Assembly: GCA_021442155.1 (NCBI GenBank)
Contig: CM038223.1
Coordinates: 36,430,983 to 36,494,982, forward strand
Reading direction: 5' to 3'
Origin: Cymbidium sinense
Lineage: Eukaryota > Streptophyta > Magnoliopsida > Asparagales > Orchidaceae
Length of the DNA stretch: 64,000 nt
Of the stretch, positions 54,104-64,000 are shown piece by piece (positions within the stretch are counted from its first letter, which is position 1; each line of letters begins with the position of its first letter). The notes under the pieces were generated by a model. The model did no database searches and was not told the origin of the DNA. It saw only the letters and a program-made list of their open reading frames with translations. The translations under genes were made by a program, and so were the position numbers.

Positions 54104-56930
54104 AATGAAAAAAATTATGGCACCGTATAGAATTTTGGAATTTCTTATTTGGATGATCAAATGCATCATTAAGGAGTAAACATATTATCTTCAAAGATAA
54201 ACATGTTATCCTATAATGGATTTGATCATTTAATAAAAGACTCATAAGGCTAATGAGTCTTTAATATGCGAGAGAGCTTTCCCCTAAACTACATTGGAAG
54301 TAGAACAAGGTTTATTTTAAATTGGGTTCATGGTTCCCTATAGAAATAAGCTTTTATGGTTATTTACATCTTAGGAATGGAGGAACTCTTCCTAAAAAAA
54401 CTCTTGATTAAAGAAATAGGTTATTATTTCTATGGATTTCTAATAGGGTTTCAAAGGAAATGATATTTGGAATTTCAAAAGGGATCAATCCAAAGTAAAA
54501 AAGAGTTCTTTTGGAAGCCAATTAGGATTAAGTAGGAAATTCTTATAGATATTGGGATGCCTAGTAGACATTTTAACTATCCTATCATTGGGCTTTTTAA
54601 ATTTTGTGATTTAAATAAAATTTTGAGTTAAAATTTTATTAGAGACCTAGGGCTTATAGTCTAACAGCACAAGACCTTAAAAATGCTAAAGGATGAAGAC
54701 TTACTCACTATTATGATGCCTCATAACCTAAGTCTATATGTACTTCTGATACAAATCAAAGGCTCAACCTAGTTCCACTCTTAAGAATTATTGGTTCTTT
54801 CTCTCACTTGAGAAAAGAAACCTATCTCTGACTCTTCTGAATTTATAACCCATCTAGAAGGACTGCTAGCTAATACGACTAAAGTAAATTTTAAATCCAT
54901 GATGTCAAGTCTCATGAATGCAAGATGGCTAGGTTGTTGTATTTCAAAAAGTAATCTAAGGACCTAGACTTACTCCATAATTCCTAAGTTCATGTTTTGG
55001 TATGAAGTGATTTTTACTAATACAACATATTCTAGCTTTTATATGTTTTGACTCATGATTCATTTAATGTCTTGGGGTATGCAATTTTATACCTAAATGA
55101 CATGCAATTAGAAGTGGTCATGGACTAAATCAAGAAGAGAGGATAGACTTCCCCAAGAAAGTGGACATCCTCAAAGGTCATATGCCCCTAATGTGCAATG
55201 GGTGAAGCACCTTATTCAAGAATTTAGAATAATATGCTAGCATGGTTCATAAAATCTAATTATTTCTAGTTGATTATAAGTTATTCCCATGGCTTTAATT
55301 TATGTGAAGCTTCAAGTTTTTTTTTGTTTATGTTGTTTATAATTAGGCTATATACAAAATTTATTTTACCTAAGAGCCTAACATCTTAGCATCGACACAA
55401 AAAACATAGCACAAAAAAAACTTAAGAAGGCATGTTGATTTTATTGTGCACCCAAAGTAAATTCAAGCCAATTTAAATTATAGAACATGCTAATGTGGTT
55501 GGGTACACTGTACACCCCGAAAGAAAGAGAAAATGGGCAATCGAGCATTGCCCTTATATAGCATGGCCTAGAACAATAAGTTTAGATCTATGAGGGTCTT
55601 CTTTCCAAGATCATCTCCTTCTTCAGGAGAATCCATTGGGCTTCACAGGGGACCTCTACACCCATCTACTAATATGGTTAGCTCCTACTATTCCTAGGCC
55701 ACATAAATGCTATAAATTTAAGCATAAAATTACATTTTAAATTCCAAAAATAAATCCTAAGTCCAGCAAAATAAACATATAAATACAAACAACACACCAA
55801 CCGTTATATTTGCAAATGTGTCGGCTTAACATTAGTTGCTAGCCAAGCCACCTATCCTATCGGGCTATGCTAAGGGAATTAATTAGCACCTATAAGTAAA
55901 CATCAATTTTTATAATTTTATTATAGCTATCTCTTTTTAGCATAACTCCCTGCAAAAAATAAAGTTAGTTCTAAAAGAACATCCTACCATTTATACTAAC
56001 GACAAATAATCCTGTTAATCTATTCTAAAATAATACACCATAAAATTAAAGAAAATATCATAGATCAACCTAATCTAAGTCTATGGTCTGTGACCTAATA
56101 GTCTAGTGTGTGAAGGAAATGGGTTTGTGTAGCAAGACTTTGTTAGGCCTTTATAAATTCAAGTTTCAATTTGGGTTTCTAACATTTAATTTAATTTGAT
56201 TTTTTAGACTTTTTAATTTTCATAATTTTGCTTCATATGTACATGTCATTATTATACTAGAGATTTGAGGTATCAAGACCTCCTTCAAACGAGTATCCTT
56301 GCGACCTCAGGTGTTCAAACTATATACCATATGTTGTTAATTATGAAAATTTTTATTTTTATTCTCTAACTTCTTTTAGTGTTAAAATTCTTTAATTTAC
56401 CATGAGTGGTTTCAATTTAAGTGATTTAATGATTTGTCATTTTATTTTTATTTTAGGTGCATTTTATGTTAATATGATGTTTAAGTTTTCAAGAATGAAG
56501 AATAAATAAGTTTTGCTTTGGGTGGAACCCATTATATTCAGCATCTTAAGTCATAATAGAATGGAATCTTCTCTTTAAAATAAGGATTCATTCAAAGTAC
56601 TTTATCTAAAGTTTTTGGCATTTAATTAGCCTCTTTTAAATTTATTTAGATGACTTGATTTTGTTTAAGTTTAATTTAATGAATGTTTTAATTTTATTTA
56701 TTTCAAATTCTTTTTTTCATTTATCCCATTTATTTAATGTTTGATTAATCATATCTTGATTTAGTTTATTTTTTTAATGTATGTTTCTTTAATTAAGTTT
56801 AATTAAGGTTCCTTTATTATAATTTGATTTTATTTGGTTTTCACTTTAAGTCTAATTCATTTCATGTAGTTTGAGTTTTATAATTTTATTTAGTTTAATT
56901 CACTAGATTAGTGTTTACATCAAAATAAAT
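54104..56930 (-). mobile_element. Family G LTR, 3' part only
   Basis: A reverse-strand LTR whose left end (GAATGAAAAAAATTATGGCACC) lines up with 45585. It matches the solo LTR up to about 56920, then stops. About 3.7 kb of the LTR start is missing. On the left it interrupts H integrase; on the right it abuts the second H LTR. The right edge is therefore a deletion or rearrangement junction rather than an insertion end. Confidence 0.8.
55553..55560 (-). promoter_or_regulatory. LTR TATA box (TATATAAG), best preserved
   Basis: The reverse strand reads GCTATATAAGGGC, followed by CCCATTTTCTCTTTCTTTCGGGGTGTACA. It has the clearest TATA box and downstream pyrimidine block of the G LTR copies. Confidence 0.65.
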
Positions 56931-56959
56931 AAAATAAAACAAAAAAAATTATTTTGGCT

Positions 56960-57990
56960 ATAGCGTCATCGAGCTATGTTCATAGCGTCGATGCACTGCC
57001 CTAGCTTTCTAGAAGAAACAGCTGCCCGGTTCAACCATCAAATTACGTATAACGCTGCAACACCAATCTTGGCACCGAGGTGCTGCACCGACTATTGAGA
57101 GGAAATAGTTCTCACCCACTACTATAAATTGAAGTGAGCAGTTCACTCCAAGGATCTTTTCCACTTGGCTCCACTCTCTCTAAGCTAGTGATAGCTCTTC
57201 ACTCCAAGATCTCTCACTTTAGGTAAGGAATTAATGTTCTTTTACTTTTAAAAAACATGTTTAATAAAAATCCCGCCATTTATTTTTGATTCAATGTGGA
57301 AAACCTGGAGATTTGAAGACCTCAACCATTGAATTTCATTCTATCATGAAATGAATACCCCCTCCCCTTCATTGATCTTGGATCCAGAAAAGGGGGAAGA
57401 GTGCTCCACGCTATGTAAATTTGAAATCTAGCACTCCTAAGGCAAAATCCTATCAAATTTTGTAAAAAAAGAATTGAAAGATACACACTTTAAATTCAAA
57501 CTTTGTCCTACAGTGCCAAGGCATTGAATATTAGTGACATGGTGCCATGCTCTTGAGTATTCATATTATAGGAGAAGCACTACAGTGCCCAAGAATTAGC
57601 GTTATAGCTCTTTAACAAAATTCCATAGCGACATGGTGCTATGGCATTAGCGCTACTACGTCATGTCATGTTAATACAAGTAAAATGATATGATAACACC
57701 ACGGTGCCATAGCATCACCATTGTGGCTTCATACCCACGTGTTACTTAGAATAAGACTTAGAACATTTTTGGTAAAAAAGAAATAAAATTCCACCACGTT
57801 GTGGCGTTATAAGAAAAGCATCGTAGTGCCATGTCAATTTTTTGTATATTAAAAAAGTCTTAGAAATTTTTTTAATGGGGATAAAGTAATATCCCACAGT
57901 GCCACAACACCAAAGAACATTGCCATGGTGCCTGCCTCCTGGGTTCTTCATTCTATTTCCAGCACCAAGGCACTGGCATGTCAGCGGCAT
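56960..57990. repeat. GCAC/GTGC short inverted-repeat cluster, ORF downstream side
   Basis: Repeated GCAC, GTGC and GGTGCC words, some as hairpins: GCACcgagGTGC at 57072-57083, CATGGtgCCATG at 57538-57549 and CACCacGGTG at 57697-57706. A smaller matching cluster is at 59400-59860 on the other side of the antisense ORF. Confidence 0.6.
57123..57128 (+). promoter_or_regulatory. Forward TATA box with short leader and splice-donor-like site
   Basis: ACTATAAATTG is followed by two related words, TCACTCCAAGGATCT and TCACTCCAAGATCT (57142 and 57200), and a CTCTCTC tract. AGGTAAGG at 57221-57228 is a perfect plant-type 5' splice site. The forward direction fits the element's genomic RNA. No acceptor could be assigned with confidence. 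Confidence 0.5.
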
Positions 57991-58211
57991 GGTGTTATAC
58001 CCTGATATAAGTTTTTATAAGTTTTAAAATTTTTATTTTTTATACTTTCATCCAAGAGTGATAAGTCAACAGTGAATATAAAAACTAGCATAACACATAA
58101 TTATAAAAAAAAGATAAATTTTATTTCTAAACTTGAATATTACAATCACAAAATAAATAATTAAATGAAAAGAAGGGGAAAAATATAAATGGGGGGAGAC
58201 TAGTTGTCGTA

Positions 58212-59320
58212 CTAATCACCATGCTCCTCTTTCTCTTCTTCCTCCTCCTCTGTGCCAAATGTGGAGTAATCACACAGGACTGATACTGAGGTGTCATAGG
58301 GAAGGAGACTTGGCTCGGATCTACAAGATTACAATTCTGAAACATGTTGACCAGTGCAGTGTTGAACTAGGCCATGTAGGAGAATTGCATCTGCTATTGC
58401 CCATATGATGGTCAAATTTACATTCCAGTATCTCCTACCAATGATTACTCATATCCACCCTCTTTCCTAAGTCCATGACCTAGCTTCCACTCTTTTGAAC
58501 TTGCTCAGCTAGGTACTTAGGAGTTTAGGGGATAGATGAGAGAGGATGTGAACACTTTGCCACTTCAAATCTATTCTTGAATCACCCAATCACCCTCTTC
58601 ATTAGAGGGCCTTTTGAAGGAGTACTTATTCATTAGGTCCCCCCTGTCATACTTACCATGACACACAAATCATAAATAAGAGAAGGGTGGATGTATTCAG
58701 CAGTAGTGCTCCCCTTCAACATATTACAAAAAAAATTAAAAATGACTTTCCCAATGTCAATCGAGAACTCTTCTGAATAACAAAATTTAAAATATCCCTA
58801 TCCTTGGTAGCCTCACTAATGTTACCAGAGGGCATAAGCTTGGTAGAAATAAATTAGTGCCAAGCTTTAGAAGTGATTATCATACTGGCAATAGAAAAGT
58901 TGATAATCCTTCCCTCCTATTATTTCCACTATACGCTTTCATTTTCGCTAAAAATAAAATGAATGATCTCATTAAAATTAGGATGGTCATGAAGAAGGAG
59001 AGATATTAATCATACTCAATATTAGGAAGATTATAATATGTGTTTATATCACTACTATCATAACTTACCAACTTCCCTGGATATATTCTTTATTATCATG
59101 GTTGTCTCATGCATTTACAAAGAATTCGTGCACCATTGGGATGATGCATGAGTTGTTATCGTAAGCTAGCTTGAACCACTTTCACTCGATGATTATCCCC
59201 TCCACGCCACCACTAGGATTCTAGAAACCCTTTTCTGGAATTAGGTGCTTTGTGAAGAAGAGTGTGTACCGCTCGACCGGTGCTAATGAAGCGGTTGGCA
59301 GCAAGCTAAATGCCTATAAT
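58212..59320 (-). pseudogene. Antisense ORF, plant transposon-protein type, near full length
   Basis: About 1.1 kb on the reverse strand. N-terminal blocks (EKGF...GGVEGIIIE, then NSCIIPMVHEFFVNA) lie at about 59100-59240. The conserved core (FISTKLMPSGNISEATKDRDIL...) is at about 58770-58870, and a PSLIYDLC block at about 58670-58690. An acidic tail (GTEEEEEEKEEHGD) ends at a TAG at 58212-58214. The match is to the Transposase_32-type domain, as in the copy at 20005-20695. The ATG seen in that copy is lost here, and several stops and frameshifts break it. An acidic end is common in this family from memory. Such ORFs are known extra genes of Tat-type gypsy elements, function unknown. Confidence 0.65.
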
Positions 59321-59953
59321 ATTGAAATTTAGAGCAGAGCTAGGAAATGAAGAGAGATATAAATCCTTAACATGGCCTTTAAATCAAATTGAGCAAGGGC
59401 AAGCCTCTCGGTTATAGAACACGACCCCAGCACCACAACACCCACATGCAACGTTGAGGTGCTAGTCAGCCCTTCCTATCAGTTAATATATAGTCAAAAA
59501 TATAGAATTAATTATGATAAATTTTATAACTAATGTGCATGAAAATATGCGGCACTATAGCACTCATTAGAATAGATGTCGTTTCCCCTAAAAATTCACT
59601 ACATGTTTGTCAAGAATCTTGACCAACCCTACAATGCTACAAGGTGGCACTATAGCACTATTTAAATAGTTAAAGGACCAATAATGTTAGCGTTTGTTGC
59701 TATATACACAGTTTTGAGGCGTTGAGCCTCCAGCTCACCTGTCCCACCATGTGATGCCACATAAGCAATGGCTCCACTATCATAGTATTGTGATGCTGAA
59801 TCATAACACCAAGGCGTTGGGTCCCTAAAATGAGAATTTTATGTACTTTTAATGAAATTAAACTTTTTATACTATTATCCATGTGAACACCCTATAATTC
59901 ATTTTTCATGCAAAAAAATTCACATCCATCCACCATGGGGACAACCAAATTTT

Positions 59954-60193
59954 AGCATTCCAAAGGGATGTAATCCCAACCTCTATTTATTCACCATGTG
60001 AACATCTATCTATTTACCATTCAAACACTCCATAATTTGTTCAACAAGCGAACAAATTCACATCCATCCACGATGTGGATAAACAAATTTTTGGCATTCC
60101 AAAGGGATGTAAGCTCAGCCTTCTACTAGATCACCATGTGAACATCTGCACATTCACTATGCAAACACTTTATAATTAGTTCACCACATGAAC
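59954..60193. repeat. ~140-bp tandem array with GTTCAC/GTGAAC palindromes
   Basis: The GCATTCCAAAGGGATGTAA word is at 59954 and 60093 (139 bp apart). Palindromes with the same layout as in H1 are at 59989-60003, 60012-60026, 60039-60053, 60129-60143, 60152-60166 and 60179-60193. Confidence 0.75.
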
Positions 60194-60420
60194 ACTCTTA
60201 CACCACTTACTCTAAAACATTTTAAGTCTACTCGGGATACCTAAAATGAGGCAACCCATGGCTATTAATCAGATCTCCGGACATTATAGCTATATCTCTC
60301 TAATGTTGGTTAACTAGAATAATGTAGTCTCGGGATGAGTGAACCATAGGATCTTGATCAAGATTACACTTTTATTTTCTTTTAGATGGTTATTTGAACC
60401 ACATTATGCATCTGAGACAC

Positions 60421-61254
60421 CAATGCATATCAAAAATATATGTCTATTTCCAACTTTAATCGAGAGTTCTCTCTTAATGCGATAAGAGGGGTAATTAACT
60501 ATGGAGGCTTGTGTCCATAGGAAGTAGAACCCATATCTAAATAAACCCTAACATGATGATAAGAGAAATCTAGTTGAGTATATACCAATCTACCTCTTTG
60601 AAAAAATATACTCCTGTCCATTTCATCCAAAGATGGCAAAGCACATCTTTAAATGTGTTTTTTAGTGATCAAATTTCTAGTGACTCTATTGAGGATTACT
60701 TCTCTATCCATCTCTGGTTGAAAAATAAAAAAAATAAATAGTATCCTAAGAATATCTTGGATTGTATTCTTTAGATTCATTGAGTCTAGTAGAGTCTGAT
60801 TTTAAATTTACCCTAAGGTTCAAAATCATCCATGGAAAACTCGACCAATGTGATGACTATCTAATTAGGAAAGGAATCTACTATCAAATTCACCTAAGCT
60901 ATAATTAACATCAGTTCAACTGGAGCCACTATCTAGTTTGGAATGATCTCGCAGGTTGTCTAGTTTCTACCAGTTGGACCAATGAATGAATTTATATCTA
61001 AGGTGTACAATAAAAGAAATAGGTCAATCCTTGAATCGGCCTAGGCTTGACACAACCTCAAAAAGAATATTTATCTTTGATAGGTTATCAAAGACAGCCC
61101 CGAATGCTAAAGGTAAAATGACTGCCAAGCCCAAATAGAAATTTATTATAGTTATCCCACTTAGCATCTTGTTTGAGAAAAAAACCTAGCACAAACTATT
61201 ATCATAGCTCCAAGTTACAAAAATAACCATGAAGCATATTTTTTAGCCACTAAG
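60421..61254 (+). mobile_element. Family H leader and degenerate start of ORF1, copy H2
   Basis: Collinear with 22114-22924 over shared blocks (for example 60450-60570 against 22150-22250 and 60810-60990 against 22440-22640). Many stops and small indels mean the upstream half of ORF1 is not readable here, unlike in H1. Confidence 0.65.
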
Positions 61255-61659
61255 ATGTCTAGAAGAGCACAAAGGAAATCTATTGCCTCTTTTAGAGTTG
61301 TCAAACTACCTATTCATACTGAGCAGCAATCTGACCCACAGGTAGAGGCTGACATATCTACAGGTAATAGCTTTGACTTGTTGAAATGGGTCAAAAGAAA
61401 TAACTTTGAGATAGTTATAAGAAATTTTACTAGGACAAACCTGCAAGTTCTATATCTTAAAATCAGTCACGAAAGGGGAATGATTTCTTCCCGAATCTAT
61501 AAGACCTTGAAGACTGTCAAGAATAGAGATCTTCAAAGAAGTTTCAATAAGTTGGTGAGTAAGGTCACCAAACTAAAAAATTTATACTTCAAAGGTAGTG
61601 GAAATATTAAGAAGTATTATCTTGCCCATCTTGAGGAGAAATCAAAACCAAAAAATTGA
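61255..61659 (+). CDS. Family H ORF1, open 134-codon segment, unknown product
   Basis: The longest open frame in the window, starting MSRRAQRKSIASF. It matches in sequence the H1 pieces at 22924-23007 (MSRRARRN...) and 23190-23280. It is basic overall, with an FDLLKWVKRNNF-like middle and a C-terminal KLVSKVTKLKNLYF.GSGNIKKYYL block that both copies share. The region is part of ORF1 rather than a separate host gene: the frame upstream is broken, and the downstream part is cut by a G LTR 52 bp after the stop. No domain is recognised. It lies before gag, the position of Ogre ORF1. Expression is unlikely. Confidence 0.45.
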   Translation: MSRRAQRKSIASFRVVKLPIHTEQQSDPQVEADISTGNSFDLLKWVKRNNFEIVIRNFTRTNLQVLYLKISHERGMISSRIYKTLKTVKNRDLQRSFNKLVSKVTKLKNLYFKGSGNIKKYYLAHLEEKSKPKN

Positions 61660-61710
61660 ATGATCGGTGAGCACTGAAAAATAAATGGATGGCCAATTGT
61701 TGGAAGGTCT

Positions 61711-64000
61711 TATTGACCTCATTTTTGGATAAGGTTAACATCACTTCTAAAATTAGTAATTAGAATGTCCTAATCTCAAATAAGAATCTTCTAATTCAAT
61801 GTTTAGGACACTATACTAGTGACCTAAAATCTTCCTTGGGTTTAATCTAACCTAATTGGCTTAGGTGAACTAACCCAAATTCCAAATTTGGATTAAATAA
61901 AATCAAATCCAAATAAATCAAATTAAAATTAAATAAAAATAAAGGAACAAATCCAAAACTAAATCAAAATTAAATCTAGTCAACCCATTTGACATTGGTT
62001 TGACTTTGGTGGGTCCCAACAAGTCAAAGGTCAACCCACTAAGAGTTTGACCAAATTAAATCATTCTAAATATTTCAAATGATCAAAAAACATGTTTGAT
62101 CATAAATCTAAAGAATTTATAATTCATTTAGGCCTTAATTGGGTTCATTATACCACTTAGTCTAAATAACCCTAAATGTGTCCTATTGCATTCAAAGATA
62201 AATCAATTCAATTTGATTACTCAAAATAATTTGAAAATGATAATTAAACACAATTCAACCCATCATTAGGTTTAATTTGGTCAAATTGGCAATTTGACTC
62301 AAATGAAACCCAAGCTTACCCATTTAGCCCACTTTGGGTTAAAGGGGTTCAAATTGAAATGAACTTAAAATTAAATGAAACAAATCACTTCAAATCATTT
62401 AACACATGTGATTAAACATAGTTGGAGTGTGGCCATAATTTAATTGAGTTAAATTTATTCATTTGACTCAACCAAATCCAACTTAACCCATTTAAGGCAA
62501 AATGGGTCAAGTTGACTTGGCGTTGAGCTAAACCTTCATGTGGAATGGGTTAAGTCAATTCTTAATCATCCAATGGACAATCAAGAATGATCAAAATCAA
62601 AATTTGAAACTAATTAATGGTGGGTAAAGCATTTAAAACTTACATGAAATCTAATGCTAAGGTTAATCACCAAATGGATTGAAATGAAACCTATGGAACA
62701 TATTTAAATTTTTCCTTACACTGATTAAAAGAGATTGCCTAGTAATCTTAATTAAATTCATCAACTCTAAATCAAGCTAAAAATGATAAACTTAACCAAT
62801 GGCAAAGAGGGATTATAGAAGCAAAGCCCACTTTGATTTTTTTTAATTTCTTGGCTTAAAGACATGAATGATGGCTGCCATCAATTGAAGGCCACCAAGA
62901 GAAAATCAAGAAAAGCTTTACTTCCTCCAAGGAAAAGATCAATGAAAATCCAAAGAAGATGAAAAAGGAGAAGAAATAGCCTATGGCTCAATCAAGAAAA
63001 AAAGGAAGAGGAATTTCCTTCCTCCCTTCCCAATTCTCATCCAAACTTATTCACAAGGCCAAGGGGGATTGACTCCACCCGCACTGCCGGGATCCGCCAC
63101 CTAGAAGGCCAAAAAGGAGGCACTCAGCCAAGCATGGAAAGAGGGGAGGAGGCCAAATCCATCCACCTTTTCATATTAAAATATTCACCAAAGATGAAGG
63201 AGATGACTCTTCCCCTGACTCCTTGCCTTCAGCATGTCAAAAAATAAACCAAACCCAACAGAATCTGATCTCCTTCAATGGTGAAATCCAATGAGAGGTT
63301 CTTTCATCAAATTAAATGTTCCAGCACATTCTAGAGGTTGAGGTGATTTCAAATGAATTTCCACCTCATACCGTCACTGCCAGGAGGTCGAAGAGCATCC
63401 AATGCTACTAGATTATGATCCGACGCTGGTCTAGGGAGCAATCCACAGGGAGGCAAGATGCCAAATTGCATACACACCTTCGTTACATTAAGATAAAGCT
63501 AATTGAGTCGATCCCACTATCGATGGTAGCCAAAATTGAGGTACACTCCACCACCATCTCCTTAAGCATTAAATTTGATCCCAAAGTTCAATTGGATTGC
63601 AAATGATCCCGATCATTTTGCATTTGAAATCGCATCAAAATTTAGCAGCGATGGTTGGAAATTGGCTGAAAATGATGGACGATGTCAGTCTCTTGTCGGA
63701 GAGTTATGGGATCTAATCTTCACCATCTGATCCTACAATTTGGAATGGATGACCATGATTTAGTCGAACGAACCAATTTTATCCCTTAAGGACTCCACTG
63801 ATCAAATTGGGACCATCTTATCTTCAATCAGATGGTTGAGGATAGTCCTATGTGGCACCACTTTTGATGCAGATGTCACGGTGTGATGGCCAAATCACGC
63901 CGCCACATGTGACCACGCAGCTATCCATCGTTCATGATCTTAAAATGGGTAAATTCCCTTAAAATTAATTAAAAATCACAAAAAAGTCAAACAAATCATA
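61711..64000 (+). mobile_element. Family G LTR, runs off the window
   Basis: It starts TATTGACCTCATTTTTGG within H internal sequence, at the place homologous to about 23367 in H1. It follows the LTR order through the GC-richer core (62850-63960) and is cut by the window end. Length beyond is unknown, so it may be a solo LTR or the 5' LTR of a full element. Confidence 0.85.

Larger units (their letters stand above)
56931..60420 (+). mobile_element. Family H LTR-like region, copy H2
   Basis: Homologous to 20005-22113 and longer on the left. Order: GCAC/GTGC motif cluster with a forward TATA promoter (57123), antisense ORF (58212-59320), second motif cluster (59400-59860), ~140-bp tandem array with palindromes (59954-60193), conserved end (60220-60420), then the H leader and ORF1. 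If it is an LTR it is at least 3.5 kb. It sits between H pol (left) and a second H ORF1 (right), as in a tandem pair that shares one LTR. Confidence 0.55.

Noticed and set aside
58127..58345. 72-codon reverse ORF with a basic RRRKKRKR run
   Set aside because: The antisense ORF's acidic tail and stop (58212) read in another reverse frame. The basic run is the same GA-rich DNA read out of frame.

Overview
The window is repeat-dominated DNA from a large plant nuclear genome. It is AT-rich and poor in CG. It holds no recognisable host gene, tRNA or rRNA. Almost every stretch can be assigned to decayed Ty3/gypsy LTR retrotransposons, most likely of the Tat/Ogre type. The reasons are very long LTRs, an extra ORF before gag, an ORF on the opposite strand, and pol order protease-RT-RNase H-integrase. 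The species cannot be named from sequence alone. No protein-coding ORF reaches 150 codons, and every pol fragment carries stops or frameshifts.

Two families explain most of the window. Family G has a ~6.5-kb LTR that begins TGTTGACCTCA (or TATTGACCTCA). Seven copies are present: 1-5660 (-), 8899-~15760 (+, divergent), 16858-20004 (+, partial), the two LTRs of one 17.9-kb element at 27539-45429 (+), a solo LTR at 45585-52153 (-), and 54104-56930 (-, partial). An eighth starts at 61711 (+) and runs off the window. Family H is older and serves as the target. Its parts are an LTR-like region with an antisense ORF of the plant transposon-protein type (20005-22113 and 56931-60420), a leader and ORF1, gag, protease, RT, RNase H and integrase.

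Layout: 1-5660 G LTR; 5661-8898 remnant of another element with an antisense coding region and TATA box; 8899-15760 G-like LTR with a dense TTGACC cluster; 15761-16857 unassigned, with a (TA)46 microsatellite; 16858-20004 G LTR fragment; 20005-22113 H LTR part; 22114-27538 H ORF1, gag and protease; 27539-45429 complete G element inserted into H pol (it contains a copia-like LTR insertion and a 1.6-kb degenerate tandem array before its 3' LTR); 45430-45584 H pol resumes; 45585-52153 G solo LTR inserted in H pol; 52154-54103 H RT-RNase H-integrase; 54104-56930 G LTR fragment; 56931-60420 second H LTR; 60421-61710 second H internal region with ORF1; 61711-64000 G LTR.

The firmest structural result is that H pol is cut twice by G insertions. 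Near-identical 5-bp direct repeats flank both insertions, and the reading frame of the flanking pol pieces is in register across both. The most unusual material is in the H LTR. It carries an antisense ORF with its own TATA box, flanked by clusters of short inverted repeats of the AGCAC-N4-GTGCT type. Next to these is a ~150-bp tandem array that repeats a GTTCACcatGTGAAC palindrome. G-family LTR copies share a TATA segment and a GC-richer core with strong palindromes.
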